29,556 nucleotides of DNA. Origin: SKLM01 sp964450435 (lineage in GTDB: Bacteria > Chloroflexota > Anaerolineae > B4-G1). Both the position numbers and the translations under genes were made by a program. How positions within the stretch are numbered: position 1 is the first letter of the stretch; each line of letters opens with the position of its first letter. The stretch is taken from assembly GCA_964450435.1 (NCBI GenBank), contig CAYVCX010000035.1:1-29556 (forward strand), written 5' to 3'. Shown here in pieces: positions 14,555-22,153 of this stretch. The notes below the pieces were generated by a model. The model was not told where the DNA came from, ran no database searches, and saw only the letters and a list, made by a program, of their open reading frames with translations.

Positions 14555-14580
14555 AATCGGCCCGGATGGGCCGATTTTCT
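14555..14580 (+). terminator. Intrinsic terminator after tRNA-Lys
   Basis: AATCGGCCC (14555-14563) pairs with GGGCCGATT (14568-14576) around GGAT, followed by TTCT. It separates the tRNA from the DUF456 gene 15 bp downstream, although read-through could serve that gene, since no other promoter is evident. Confidence 0.75.
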
Positions 14581-14594
14581 CTTAGGAGAGCGGG

Positions 14595-15107
14595 ATGAGG
14601 CTGCCGTTGTGGGCATTCTGGGTTGCACTGGCGGCGATGGTCATTGGGCTGTTCGGCGTCTTTGTGCCCTTCCTCCCCGATATCGTCTTCATCTGGCTCG
14701 TGATTCTGCTCTACGCTATTGCTGAAGGCTTCGCCACCATCGGGCCCTTCACTCTTATGGTCCTGACCGTTCTTGGAGCGCTTGGGTTCAGCGCTGAATA
14801 CTGGATGAGTCACGCCGGAGCCAGGGCCGGCGGGGCATCGGGTTGGTCACTCTTGGTCGGCGCTCTGTCGGGAGCCCTGGGGTTCGCGGTAGGCCTGATC
14901 TTTTCCGGCCTCGGTGCCATCCCGGGCGCTGTTGTGGGCACCCTGGCTGGCTTGGTTGGATCTGAGTGGTATCGCCGCAGGGATTGGCCGATGGCGATCA
15001 GGGTGGCTGGCGGATGGTTGGTCGGTTATCTCCTTTCCATTGGAGTGGAGTTGTTTATCGGCCTCTCGATGATCCTGATCTTCGTGTGGCAGGCGTTGAT
15101 TGGATGA
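14595..15107 (+). CDS. DUF456 family membrane protein
   Basis: The 170-residue integral membrane protein has about four to five hydrophobic segments: LWAFWVALAAMVIGLFGVFV, IVFIWLVILLYAIAEG, FTLMVLTVLGALGF, the Gly-rich pair around SLLVGALSGALGFAVGLIF and IPGAVVGTLAGLVG, and a final GGWLVGYLLSIGVELFIG. The FLPDIVFIWL start and the glycine-rich GxxxG-type helices are typical of DUF456, a family of unknown function. ATG 14595 follows AGGAGAG. It lies directly after the tRNA terminator and 47 bp before xseA. Confidence 0.85.
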   Translation: MRLPLWAFWVALAAMVIGLFGVFVPFLPDIVFIWLVILLYAIAEGFATIGPFTLMVLTVLGALGFSAEYWMSHAGARAGGASGWSLLVGALSGALGFAVGLIFSGLGAIPGAVVGTLAGLVGSEWYRRRDWPMAIRVAGGWLVGYLLSIGVELFIGLSMILIFVWQALIG

Positions 15108-15154
15108 GCCTGCATTCGGGGCCCTGTCTTCGGCGCCTGTGATTGGTCTCGTCT

Positions 15155-16378
15155 ATGTTTGAGCAACTCAGTTTCTTTGGCTCCACCCTGTCTGAGCCCT
15201 ATACAGTTAGCCAGCTTACCGGGCACATCCGGCGGTTGATAGATCAAGACCCCGTGTTGGGTAACATATGGCTCGAGGGAGAGGTGTCCAACTTCAACCG
15301 CGCCTCCTCCGGTCACTGCTACTTCACGCTCAAGGATGCCGGCGCACAGATCCGATGCGTGATGTGGCGAAATGACGCCGACCAGCAGCGTCACCTGCCG
15401 GTCGATGGAGACTTGGTGGTGAGTCACGGGTACGTCGGCGTGTACGAGGTTCGCGGCCTATACCAACTCTACGTCGACGAGATTCGACCCGCCGGCCCCG
15501 GGGCTCTCTATCAGCAATTTGAGCGCCTCAAGGCACAACTGGAACAGGAGGGGCTTTTCGCTCCGGAGCGAAAACGATCGCTACCGGACCTCCCACACCG
15601 TATCGGGATCGTCACGTCCCCTACCGCGGCCGCGCTGAGGGATATCCTGAATGTCCTCACCCGTCGATTCCCGCTCACCGAGGTCTTGCTCTCACCGACA
15701 CCGGTGCAGGGAGACGCAGCGCCACCCCGGATCGTGAAAGCGATCGAAGCTCTCAACGAACGGGGTGACGTGGATGTCATCATCGTCGCCCGGGGCGGCG
15801 GAAGTCTTGAGGAGCTGTGGGCATTCAACGACGAGCAGGTGGCACGAGCAATTGCTCGCTCTCGCGTCCCAGTGGTTTCAGGCGTTGGCCATGAGACCGA
15901 TTTCTCGCTCGCGGATTTCGCCGCCGACAGGCGTGCTCCCACTCCCTCAGCCGCGGCAGAACTGGTCGTGCCAGACCAAGCGGAGGTCCGGGCTCAGGTC
16001 CATGAACTCGCGGGTGCGTTGATCGTCACACTGGAGCGCGTCATAGAGGAGCAGCGCTGGCGGCTGGGCGAGCAAGCCCGCGCGCTCAAACATCTCTCGC
16101 CTGCAGCTCACCTGATGCAAGGTCGGCAGCGCGTGGACGATCTGATGGAGCGCGCCGAGAAGGCGGTGCGCCACGAACTCCGCCTGCGCCGCGAACGGCT
16201 GCAAGGGCTGCTGGGCCGGCTGGGCGGGGTAAGTCCCGTCGCCACGTTGGAAAGGGGATACGCCATTGTTCGCAGACAGGATTCTGAGATCGTAATCCGC
16301 TCGATAGAGCAGGTGGCTTCGGGCGATCGGCTGGACGTCCAGCTGGCTGATGGCGAATTCGGCGCGCAGGCCACGTGA
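15155..16378 (+). CDS. xseA: Exodeoxyribonuclease VII large subunit
   Basis: This is the catalytic subunit of exonuclease VII, which degrades single-stranded DNA to oligonucleotides in repair together with XseB. The 407 residues begin with an OB-fold (YTVSQLTGHIRRLIDQDPVLGNIWLEGEVSNF to about 110), then the nuclease core with GIVTSPTAAALRDIL, VDVIIVARGGGSLEELWAFNDE and the signature VSGVGHETDFSLADFAADRRAPTPSAAAEL, and a long helical region (about 265-370) that binds small subunits. The ATG at 15155 gives the usual FxxxxPYTVSQL start; no good ribosome-binding site precedes it. The small subunit is encoded downstream after one intervening gene. Confidence 0.95.
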   Translation: MFEQLSFFGSTLSEPYTVSQLTGHIRRLIDQDPVLGNIWLEGEVSNFNRASSGHCYFTLKDAGAQIRCVMWRNDADQQRHLPVDGDLVVSHGYVGVYEVRGLYQLYVDEIRPAGPGALYQQFERLKAQLEQEGLFAPERKRSLPDLPHRIGIVTSPTAAALRDILNVLTRRFPLTEVLLSPTPVQGDAAPPRIVKAIEALNERGDVDVIIVARGGGSLEELWAFNDEQVARAIARSRVPVVSGVGHETDFSLADFAADRRAPTPSAAAELVVPDQAEVRAQVHELAGALIVTLERVIEEQRWRLGEQARALKHLSPAAHLMQGRQRVDDLMERAEKAVRHELRLRRERLQGLLGRLGGVSPVATLERGYAIVRRQDSEIVIRSIEQVASGDRLDVQLADGEFGAQAT

Positions 16379-16415
16379 TTTCCCAGCATATGTTTCAACT
16401 CTCGATGGACAGCAC

Positions 16416-16455
16416 GGATGGCTCCACTCTCGCCACGCGAAGATGGGAGCCATCC
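16416..16455 (+). repeat. Perfect 10-bp hairpin between xseA and the pyruvate-kinase-like gene
   Basis: GGATGGCTCC (16416-16425) is complementary to GGAGCCATCC (16446-16455) around a 20-nt loop. It has no T-run, so a weak terminator or a mRNA-processing stem is more likely than a strong stop. It sits 46 bp before the next start codon. Confidence 0.55.
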
Positions 16456-16501
16456 TGGGCTGCCGGCATAGCTAGGACAGTCAAGTCACAAGGAGGCTCT
16501 C

Positions 16502-17077
16502 GTGTCTGATCTAACCGTTCAAACCACCTACTTCGACCAACCGGGCCCAAAGAACACAACAAGAACGCTCGAGATTGCCAGGCGGAGAGCTGAGGAATTG
16601 GGCCTCGATACAGTACTGGTCGCTAGCACGCGAGGTCAGACCGGCGCCCGAGCTGCGCAGATATTCCAGGACCAGGAGGTCGTGGTCGTGTCGCATTCCA
16701 CCGGCTTCGGCGAGCCGAACGTGCAGGAACTGGCCGAGGAGAACCGGATCGCTATCGAGGATGCCGGCGCCACAATCCTCACCTGTCAGCACGCCTTTGG
16801 CGGCGTCAACCGCGCAGTGCGCAAGCATCTGGGAACGTATCTCACCGACGAAATCATCGCCTACACTCTGCGGACGTTCGGCCAGGGAACGAAAGTGTGT
16901 CTTGAGATTGCGCTGATGGCTGCGGATGCGGGTCTCGTGACTGTCGGTGAGCCGTGCATCGCTATTGCCGGCACCGGCCGCGGCGCCGACACGGCCATCA
17001 CCCTGATCCCCGCCAACGCGCAGCAGTTCTTCGATCTGCGTGTGATGGAGGTGCTGGCGAAACCCCGTCTTGCGTGA
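16502..17077 (+). CDS. Pyruvate kinase alpha/beta (C-terminal-like) domain protein
   Basis: The 191-residue protein resembles the isolated C-terminal alpha/beta domain of pyruvate kinase, known as a stand-alone family in archaea and bacteria. It lacks the catalytic barrel and so cannot act as pyruvate kinase. Visible features are TLEIARRRAEELGLDTVLVASTRGQTGARAA, VVVVSHSTGFGEPNVQEL, LTCQHAFGGVNRAV and VGEPCIAIAGTGRGADTAITLIPA, with a cysteine in EPCIAIAG. The function is unknown; ligand sensing is possible by analogy with the allosteric domain. GTG 16502 follows AAGGAGG by 6 nt. It lies between xseA and xseB, 14 bp before xseB. Confidence 0.85.
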   Translation: MSDLTVQTTYFDQPGPKNTTRTLEIARRRAEELGLDTVLVASTRGQTGARAAQIFQDQEVVVVSHSTGFGEPNVQELAEENRIAIEDAGATILTCQHAFGGVNRAVRKHLGTYLTDEIIAYTLRTFGQGTKVCLEIALMAADAGLVTVGEPCIAIAGTGRGADTAITLIPANAQQFFDLRVMEVLAKPRLA

Positions 17078-17091
17078 AGGAGGAGCAAAGG

Positions 17092-17337
17092 GTGAATCAG
17101 AAGACCGATACGTCCTTCGAAGAGGCCTTCGCTGAGCTGGAGCAGATAGTGACCCGGCTCGAGAGTGGTGGGCTCACGCTGGAGGAAAGCTTGAGGCTTT
17201 TCGAGCGAGGCCAGGCGCTGGCTGCGTACTGCAGCAAGCAACTCGATGAGGCAGAGCTCAAGGTCAAGCAGCTAACGCCCGAGGGTGAGGTTTCTATCAA
17301 CCCCGGGGAGGAAGGCTTCTCTTCGCAGCCTGGATGA
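17092..17337 (+). CDS. xseB: Exodeoxyribonuclease VII small subunit
   Basis: This 81-residue partner of XseA is needed for exonuclease VII. It has the short two-helix family pattern SFEEAFAELEQIVTRLESGGLTLEESLRLFERGQAL with CSKQLDEAELKV, followed by an acidic tail. GTG 17092 follows GGAGGAG; another GTG at 17074 overlaps the upstream stop and that ribosome-binding site and is less likely. Its stop codon lies one base from the end of convergent murJ, with no terminator between them. Confidence 0.93.
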   Translation: MNQKTDTSFEEAFAELEQIVTRLESGGLTLEESLRLFERGQALAAYCSKQLDEAELKVKQLTPEGEVSINPGEEGFSSQPG

Positions 17338-17338
17338 G

Positions 17339-18886
17339 CTATCGGCGGATGAGCATCGATAGAGCTCGAAGCTCCTCAGTCCGCAGCAGCAGAGCTGCGA
17401 GCAGGTAGGCCGCCAGTCCGAGCACGAGGCCGCCGCCCCCCACAATGAGGGGTCCTGCGTCCCGTAGACCGACTTGCCATCCCACCAGGGCTGCCGCCAT
17501 GGTCAAGGCTGCGATCCCGCTCTTGACAACCACCTTGGCTATCCGCCGGCCTCGTATGCCGTTCATCCGCCGCCGGATGAGAAGCAACAACAGCCCGAAC
17601 TCCAGCAGCGCGGCGACCGAATTAGCCAATGCCAGCCCGCCATAAGGTTGGAGTCCCGCCGACACGAACACGGGTGGCAGCCCCAGGCTCAACGTCACGT
17701 TCATCCCCATCGCCATCCCCCCGACCCAGACCGGGGTGAACGTGTCGTGGAGAGCATAGAAGGCACGAGCCACAATCTCCAGACCAGCGTGACCCACCAG
17801 TCCCACCGCGAAAAAGACCAGGGCCCAAACGACGGCTCTGGTCGACGCAGCCTCAAAAGCTCCCCGCTCGAAGAGGAGACTCACCAGAGGGCCGCCTAGC
17901 ACGATCAAGCCCACCGCAGCAGGTATACTGAGAAAAAAGATCCCCCTCAGTGTGGCCGACAGCGCCCGCCGCATCGCTTCACGTTCGCCTCGGGCCGCCT
18001 GCTCGGCGAACGTAGGAAAGGCTGCCGTCCCGACGGCCTGAGCGAAGACGCCCTGGGGCAGGAGCATCAACATCCATGCGTAGTTGATGGCAGAAACCGC
18101 CCCTTCCCCCATTCCAGTGGCAAGACTGTTGCTCACCACCAGGTTGAGTTGAGCGAATACCGTGCCCAGGACGCGAGGCCCCATTAATCGCCCCACCTCG
18201 CGCACGCTGGGATTGCTCAGGCCCAGAGCGGGGACGTAACGCGCACCATAGCGGAGCAACTGGGGAACCTGTACCAGCAGGTGGAGAACGGAGCCGATGA
18301 CCACGCCGATGGCCATTCCGCGCACACCCAGCCGAGGCCCCAGCACCACCGCACCCCCGATAATCGATACATTGTAGATCGAAGGCGCCAGGGCTGGCAG
18401 AAGGAAGTGCTGGTGGGCGTTCAACGTGCTCATCACCACCCCGCTTATCGCGAAGATGACAGGAGTGAGTAGCATCAATCGCAGCAGACGGACCGTGAGT
18501 ACCTGCATCCCAGGATCGAATCCTGGCGCGATCACCAGACGAACCAGCGTCGGGGCAAAGACCGCTATGAACCCGACCACAATGATCATCACGATCAACA
18601 CCAGATTGATCACAGATGAGGCCAGCTGCCACGCCCCGATGTCGTCCTTGACGGCGAGATGATCGGCGAAGGTGGGAATGAACGCCGATCCCAGAGCACC
18701 GCCAGCCACGATGAGAAAGGCCATCTCGGTGATGCGATTTGCCGCCAGGTAAGCATCGAGTTCGCCGCCCGTCCCGAACAGGACACCAATGACCATCTGG
18801 CGGCCCAGTCCCAGCACGCGGCTCAGTACGAACAGTACCATCACGAGGGTAGCGGCCCTCGCTATCTGGCGTCCGTCTCTAGTCAC
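17339..18886 (-). CDS. murJ: Lipid II flippase MurJ (MviN family)
   Basis: This 515-residue inner-membrane protein of the MOP superfamily is expected to flip the peptidoglycan precursor lipid II outward. About 13-14 hydrophobic helices are visible, starting with AATLVMVLFVLSRVLGLGRQMVIG, followed by the family's typical ELDAYLAANRITEMAFLIVAGGALGSAFIPTF stretch, and charged central positions. GTG 18886 follows AGGCGGG. Length and pattern are normal for the family. A terminator-like hairpin ends only 19 nt before the start, so expression may be attenuated. It runs tail-to-tail into xseB. Upstream on the same strand are murA and an LCP ligase, so this is a peptidoglycan cluster. Confidence 0.93.
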   Translation of the reverse strand: MTRDGRQIARAATLVMVLFVLSRVLGLGRQMVIGVLFGTGGELDAYLAANRITEMAFLIVAGGALGSAFIPTFADHLAVKDDIGAWQLASSVINLVLIVMIIVVGFIAVFAPTLVRLVIAPGFDPGMQVLTVRLLRLMLLTPVIFAISGVVMSTLNAHQHFLLPALAPSIYNVSIIGGAVVLGPRLGVRGMAIGVVIGSVLHLLVQVPQLLRYGARYVPALGLSNPSVREVGRLMGPRVLGTVFAQLNLVVSNSLATGMGEGAVSAINYAWMLMLLPQGVFAQAVGTAAFPTFAEQAARGEREAMRRALSATLRGIFFLSIPAAVGLIVLGGPLVSLLFERGAFEAASTRAVVWALVFFAVGLVGHAGLEIVARAFYALHDTFTPVWVGGMAMGMNVTLSLGLPPVFVSAGLQPYGGLALANSVAALLEFGLLLLLIRRRMNGIRGRRIAKVVVKSGIAALTMAAALVGWQVGLRDAGPLIVGGGGLVLGLAAYLLAALLLRTEELRALSMLIRR

Positions 18887-18904
18887 TGTGCCCGCCTGGA
18901 GATG

Positions 18905-18935
18905 AAAAAAAGAGCCTGGCGCACTATCCGCCGGC
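18905..18935 (-). terminator. Terminator-like hairpin in the murJ leader
   Basis: On the minus strand GCC-GGCG (18935-18929) pairs with CGCC-A-GGC (18921-18914), with a bulged A and a 7-nt loop, followed by TCTTTTTTT. A second, stronger stem GCCGGGG/CCCCGGC (18954-18974) lies just upstream and shares CCGGC/GCCGG complementarity, so alternative folds are possible. The T-run ends 19 nt before the murJ GTG. Confidence 0.65.
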
Positions 18936-19017
18936 CCTTGATATACGCGAAGAGCCGGGGTTGATCACCCCGGCCCTCGCCAAAAGGAGGAGAAGAAGAG
19001 AAACCGCCCCTGAGTCG
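18905..19017 (-). ncRNA. Candidate small RNA or attenuated murJ leader
   Basis: A -10-like TATCAT on the minus strand (19029 to 19024) predicts a start near 19017, and the hairpin with seven T residues ends at 18905, so the unit would be an RNA of about 112 nt. It has a pyrimidine-rich tract, then a strong stem at 18954-18974 and the terminator stem. No start codon with a ribosome-binding site occurs inside. It may be a free-standing small RNA, or murJ mRNA that is prematurely ended unless antitermination occurs. This is inference from layout. Confidence 0.35.
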
Positions 19018-19023
19018 CCAGTG

Positions 19024-19080
19024 ATGATAACACGTTCTTTCGCAGCAAACTTGACGCCAACCTGACGCTTACCTGACGCC
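19024..19080 (-). promoter_or_regulatory. 11-bp-phased direct repeats with a -10 upstream of murJ
   Basis: On the plus strand TGACGC occurs at 19052, 19063 and 19074, exactly 11 bp apart. Read on the minus strand these are GCGTCAG, GCGTCAG and GCGTCAA, and a weaker fourth unit GCTGCGA follows at the same phase. TATCAT (19029 to 19024) begins 10 nt after that unit, the spacing seen at PhoB-activated promoters, and no good -35 is present. The sequence shares the ACGCCAA half-site with the hsp20 array. Phasing is seen; the regulator is inferred. Bases 19081-19223 hold nothing else recognisable. Confidence 0.6.
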
Positions 19081-19223
19081 ATACCTATACCTGCCGGACT
19101 GCAGAGCCGCAAGCCTGAAGTCGCGATGCCCCCGACAGGAGGAAAGGGCGTTGTCAGCTCTAGATCATACAGCATCGGAGCACAAACGGGGTCAGCAGAG
19201 GTATGCGCCACAAGCCCGGGAGA

Positions 19224-20504
19224 TCAGACACTGACTCGCTTCACCCGGGCACCCAGCGAGGCCAGTTTCTCCTCGATCCGCTCGTAGCCGCGGTCAATCT
19301 GGCGAATATTCCGAATGATGCTCTGTCCCTCGGCGCAGAGGGCCGCAATCAGGAGGGCCATACCAGCACGGATGTCCGGACTGCTTAACTCCTCACCGTG
19401 CAACGGCGATGGCCCCTGCACCACGCATCGATGCGGATCACACAGAATGATGCGGGCTCCCATAGAGATCAGTTGGTCGACGAAGTAGAGGCGGCTCTCA
19501 AACATCTTCTCGTGAACCAAGACGGTCCCCTTCGCCTGAGAGGCCACCACGATAGCGATGCTCATCAAGTCGGCGGGGAAGGCCGGCCAGGGTGCATCCT
19601 TGATCGCTGGAATCGCACCGCCGATGTCCGGAGTAACGGTCAGAGATTGCTCCGCTGGCACGAAGATGTCACCGCCCAACGCCTCGAAGTGAACGCCCAG
19701 CCGATCGAAAACCAGCCCGATCATGCGTAGCTGCTCGGGAGCAGCTCCCTTGATCAACAACTCCCCCCCCGTCACAGCGGCCAGGGCGATATAGCTTCCC
19801 ACCTCCATATAATCCGGTCCGACAGAGAACTCTCCACCACCCAGGCGATCCACCCCGTGAATGCTAAGCCTGTTGGAGCCGATGCCCTCAATGCGGGCCC
19901 CGAATTGACAGAGCATGCGACAGAGATCCTGCACGTGAGGCTCGCAGGCCGCATTGCGGATTGTGGTGGTGCCCTCCGCGAGCACCGCGGCCATAATAGC
20001 ATTCTCCGTGCCCGTGACACTGGCTTCGTCCAGGAGAATATCGGCGCTCCGAAGGTGGTCGCATCTCAGGCGGAAGAGGTCATCGCTCTCCACCCGCGCG
20101 CCCAGGGCCCTCATGGCCAGGAAGTGGGTATCGACGCGCCGCCTTCCGATGACGTCACCCCCCGGCGGCGGCATGTAGACCGCGCCGGTTCGTGCGAGCA
20201 GCGGCCCTGCCAGCGTGATGGAGCCTCTGATCCGGCCGAAGAGATCGGGATTTAGCTCGTTTGTGTGGACGTCGCGGGCGTGGATTCGCCAGGTGTGAGG
20301 GCCCCGCTGCTCGACGTCGACCCCGATGTCGGAGAGAATCTCGGCCATGGTCCGGATATCGCCGATGTCAGGCATATTCCGCAACGTGACGGGCTCATCA
20401 GTCAGCACACAGGCAGCTAGCAGCGGCAGAGCCGCGTTCTTGTTTCCGCTCGGAACGAGGGTCCCGGCGATCGGATATCCACCTTCGATCAGGAGTTTCT
20501 CCAC
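19224..20504 (-). CDS. murA: UDP-N-acetylglucosamine 1-carboxyvinyltransferase with Asp in place of the catalytic Cys
   Basis: MurA makes the first committed step of peptidoglycan synthesis, transferring enolpyruvyl from PEP to UDP-GlcNAc. The 426 residues show SGNKNAALPLLAA (Lys22), RIRGSITLAGPLLARTG, the active-site loop PPGGDVIGRRRVDTH and the closing RIEEKLASLGARV. In most MurA enzymes the loop reads GGCxIG with Cys115; here position 117 is Asp. The same Cys-to-Asp swap is known from mycobacterial and chlamydial MurA and gives intrinsic fosfomycin resistance while keeping activity. GTG 20504 follows AAGGAT. It lies between the LCP gene upstream and murJ downstream; a distinct promoter in the 116-bp gap is not obvious. 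Confidence 0.95.
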   Translation of the reverse strand: MEKLLIEGGYPIAGTLVPSGNKNAALPLLAACVLTDEPVTLRNMPDIGDIRTMAEILSDIGVDVEQRGPHTWRIHARDVHTNELNPDLFGRIRGSITLAGPLLARTGAVYMPPPGGDVIGRRRVDTHFLAMRALGARVESDDLFRLRCDHLRSADILLDEASVTGTENAIMAAVLAEGTTTIRNAACEPHVQDLCRMLCQFGARIEGIGSNRLSIHGVDRLGGGEFSVGPDYMEVGSYIALAAVTGGELLIKGAAPEQLRMIGLVFDRLGVHFEALGGDIFVPAEQSLTVTPDIGGAIPAIKDAPWPAFPADLMSIAIVVASQAKGTVLVHEKMFESRLYFVDQLISMGARIILCDPHRCVVQGPSPLHGEELSSPDIRAGMALLIAALCAEGQSIIRNIRQIDRGYERIEEKLASLGARVKRVSV

Positions 20505-20620
20505 GACGCCATCCTTTCGCCGCCACGTTCAACAATCGGTCAACGTCTCAAGTTGGCTCAGGCCAGCGCGGAAACCGCACTGTTCGACTGTCTTCAGCAG
20601 CTTGCCAGGGGAGCGGCACC

Positions 20621-22012
20621 TCACTGTAGGGGTTCGTAGTCGGCCCCTAGTATCAGGGATATGTCGTGACCTGCTCCAGGGTCGGATCCCTGTACCACGG
20701 CCGACTGAGGGAGATCGAGCAGGCGGGCAACGTACTGCGCCGTGTAGACCTTGTCGGTGTAGGCAATGACCAGAGACTCCTGAACATCCTGTCGATCAGC
20801 ATTGTCGGTGTGCACTACGTCAAGCCCCTGCCCACGGAGACGCTCGGTCACGTCAGCAGCCAGCCCTTCCCTCAGGGTCCCGTTCAGTACTTCGATGGTG
20901 GCGGCTTCCTCCCTCAGTTGAGCATCCGAGCCTGGCTCCACTTCGCTGGAGGGCTCCTCAGCCGTGAAAATCTCATCGCGCAGCTCCCGCATCCTGTCGC
21001 GGAGCAGGACCAGCACCTCAGCTCCGTCCTCGGTTACGTAGGGAATTGTGTACCGCTCACCAATGACGGCAAAGCTTATGTCGTCAGGATCCACTTGGGT
21101 CGCCAGGCGTGACAGAGCAATTATCTGATCGAGCTTCAGATCCGTGTCCACCGAATCCTGCACCGTGCGCCACATCTGCGGAGCCTGGGCTATCAACGTG
21201 GGCAGCATCTCCAACCGTGTCACCCTCTCGAACATCGCCTTGAGGACTTGCTGCTGCCGCCTGGCCCGGTCGAAGTCCCCCCCGGCGGAGTGCCGCGTAC
21301 GAGCATACCTGAGTGCCATCTCACCATCGAAGTGGTGCTGGCCGGCCTCGATGTACAACGGATCATAGCCGTAGGGATCAGCAGGATCGTGAGACGGATA
21401 GGTTGGATCGCGAATCTCCTCTTCCACGTAGATATCAATCCCGCCGATACGGTCTACGAGCTCCACGAAAGCGCTGAAATCCACGCGTACGTGATAGTGT
21501 ATGGGAATGCCAAGGTTATTCTCCACAGTCTTGGCGGCAAGCGCAGGTCCCCCGCCGGGGTGGTTGTACCGTTGGCCGAAGACGTGGGCTGCATTGATGC
21601 GCTCCACACCATATCCGGGAATCGGCACCCAAAGATCACGGGGAATAGAGAGTACGCCGCCGGTCTCAGTGACTGGATCGAGGGTCAGGACCAGCATGGT
21701 GTCGGTGCGGAAATACCCTTCTTCGCCCGTACGCCGGTCAATGCCCAGCACAAGGACGTTGACGCGCTCTTTGCCTTGCCATACCAGGTCGGGACTGGTC
21801 AGGTCGGGCGTCGGCGTACCCGATTCTGTGCTTCCTGAACCGGGGCTGAACGGAGGCGAGGAGTCGGAGGTGGCAACATACTGCCGCACCTGATCGAAGA
21901 CAAACATCCCCGCCACCGCGGAGATCACCAGAAACAATACAACCAGGCCTGCCGTGAACAGGCTCTGAATGGCATTACTCGAGCACCCAATGCTTCCGCG
22001 GTCGCCTTCCAC
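20621..22012 (-). CDS. LytR-CpsA-Psr (LCP) family protein with LytR_C domain
   Basis: This membrane-anchored phosphotransferase of the LCP family is expected to attach polymers (teichoic-acid-like or other glycans) to peptidoglycan outside the cell. A short cytosolic N-terminus is followed by one transmembrane helix (LFTAGLVVLFLVISAVAGMFVF), a Ser/Pro linker, then the LCP core with VLVLGIDRRTGEEGYFRTDTM, GVLSIPRDLWVPIPG, RINAAHVFG and RYARTRHSAGGDFDRARRQQ, and a C-terminal LytR_C domain (TIEVLNGTLREGLAADVTERL). The Asp/Arg residues of the catalytic pocket are present. I chose GTG 22012 because GGAGGG lies 8 nt upstream; the frame extends to 22051 with no site. About 463 residues. Confidence 0.92.
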   Translation of the reverse strand: MEGDRGSIGCSSNAIQSLFTAGLVVLFLVISAVAGMFVFDQVRQYVATSDSSPPFSPGSGSTESGTPTPDLTSPDLVWQGKERVNVLVLGIDRRTGEEGYFRTDTMLVLTLDPVTETGGVLSIPRDLWVPIPGYGVERINAAHVFGQRYNHPGGGPALAAKTVENNLGIPIHYHVRVDFSAFVELVDRIGGIDIYVEEEIRDPTYPSHDPADPYGYDPLYIEAGQHHFDGEMALRYARTRHSAGGDFDRARRQQQVLKAMFERVTRLEMLPTLIAQAPQMWRTVQDSVDTDLKLDQIIALSRLATQVDPDDISFAVIGERYTIPYVTEDGAEVLVLLRDRMRELRDEIFTAEEPSSEVEPGSDAQLREEAATIEVLNGTLREGLAADVTERLRGQGLDVVHTDNADRQDVQESLVIAYTDKVYTAQYVARLLDLPQSAVVQGSDPGAGHDISLILGADYEPLQ

Positions 22013-22124
22013 GTGTACTCCCTCCAGGCACTCCTTCAGGACTCGCAACACAGAGTGACCTTCCAGCCCCGGGGCCCACCTCAGTCACGTCTCCGACGAC
22101 CGCCCCGCCAGAAGGTCGAATAGC

Positions 22125-22153
22125 ATTATAGCACGGGCACGCACCCCGAGCAA
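22125..22153 (-). promoter_or_regulatory. Promoter of the LCP gene
   Basis: On the minus strand TTGCTC (22153 to 22148) and a perfect TATAAT (22130 to 22125), preceded by TGC as an extended -10, are 17 bp apart. The -35 abuts the stop codon of the upstream gene, so the LCP gene can be transcribed separately from the guaA operon. Confidence 0.8.

Noticed and set aside
18924..19211. Minus-strand frame with six Leu codons in a row before a terminator, like a leucine attenuator leader peptide
   Set aside because: No start codon with a ribosome-binding site occurs after the predicted start point near 19017, and the gene downstream is murJ, not a leucine biosynthesis gene.
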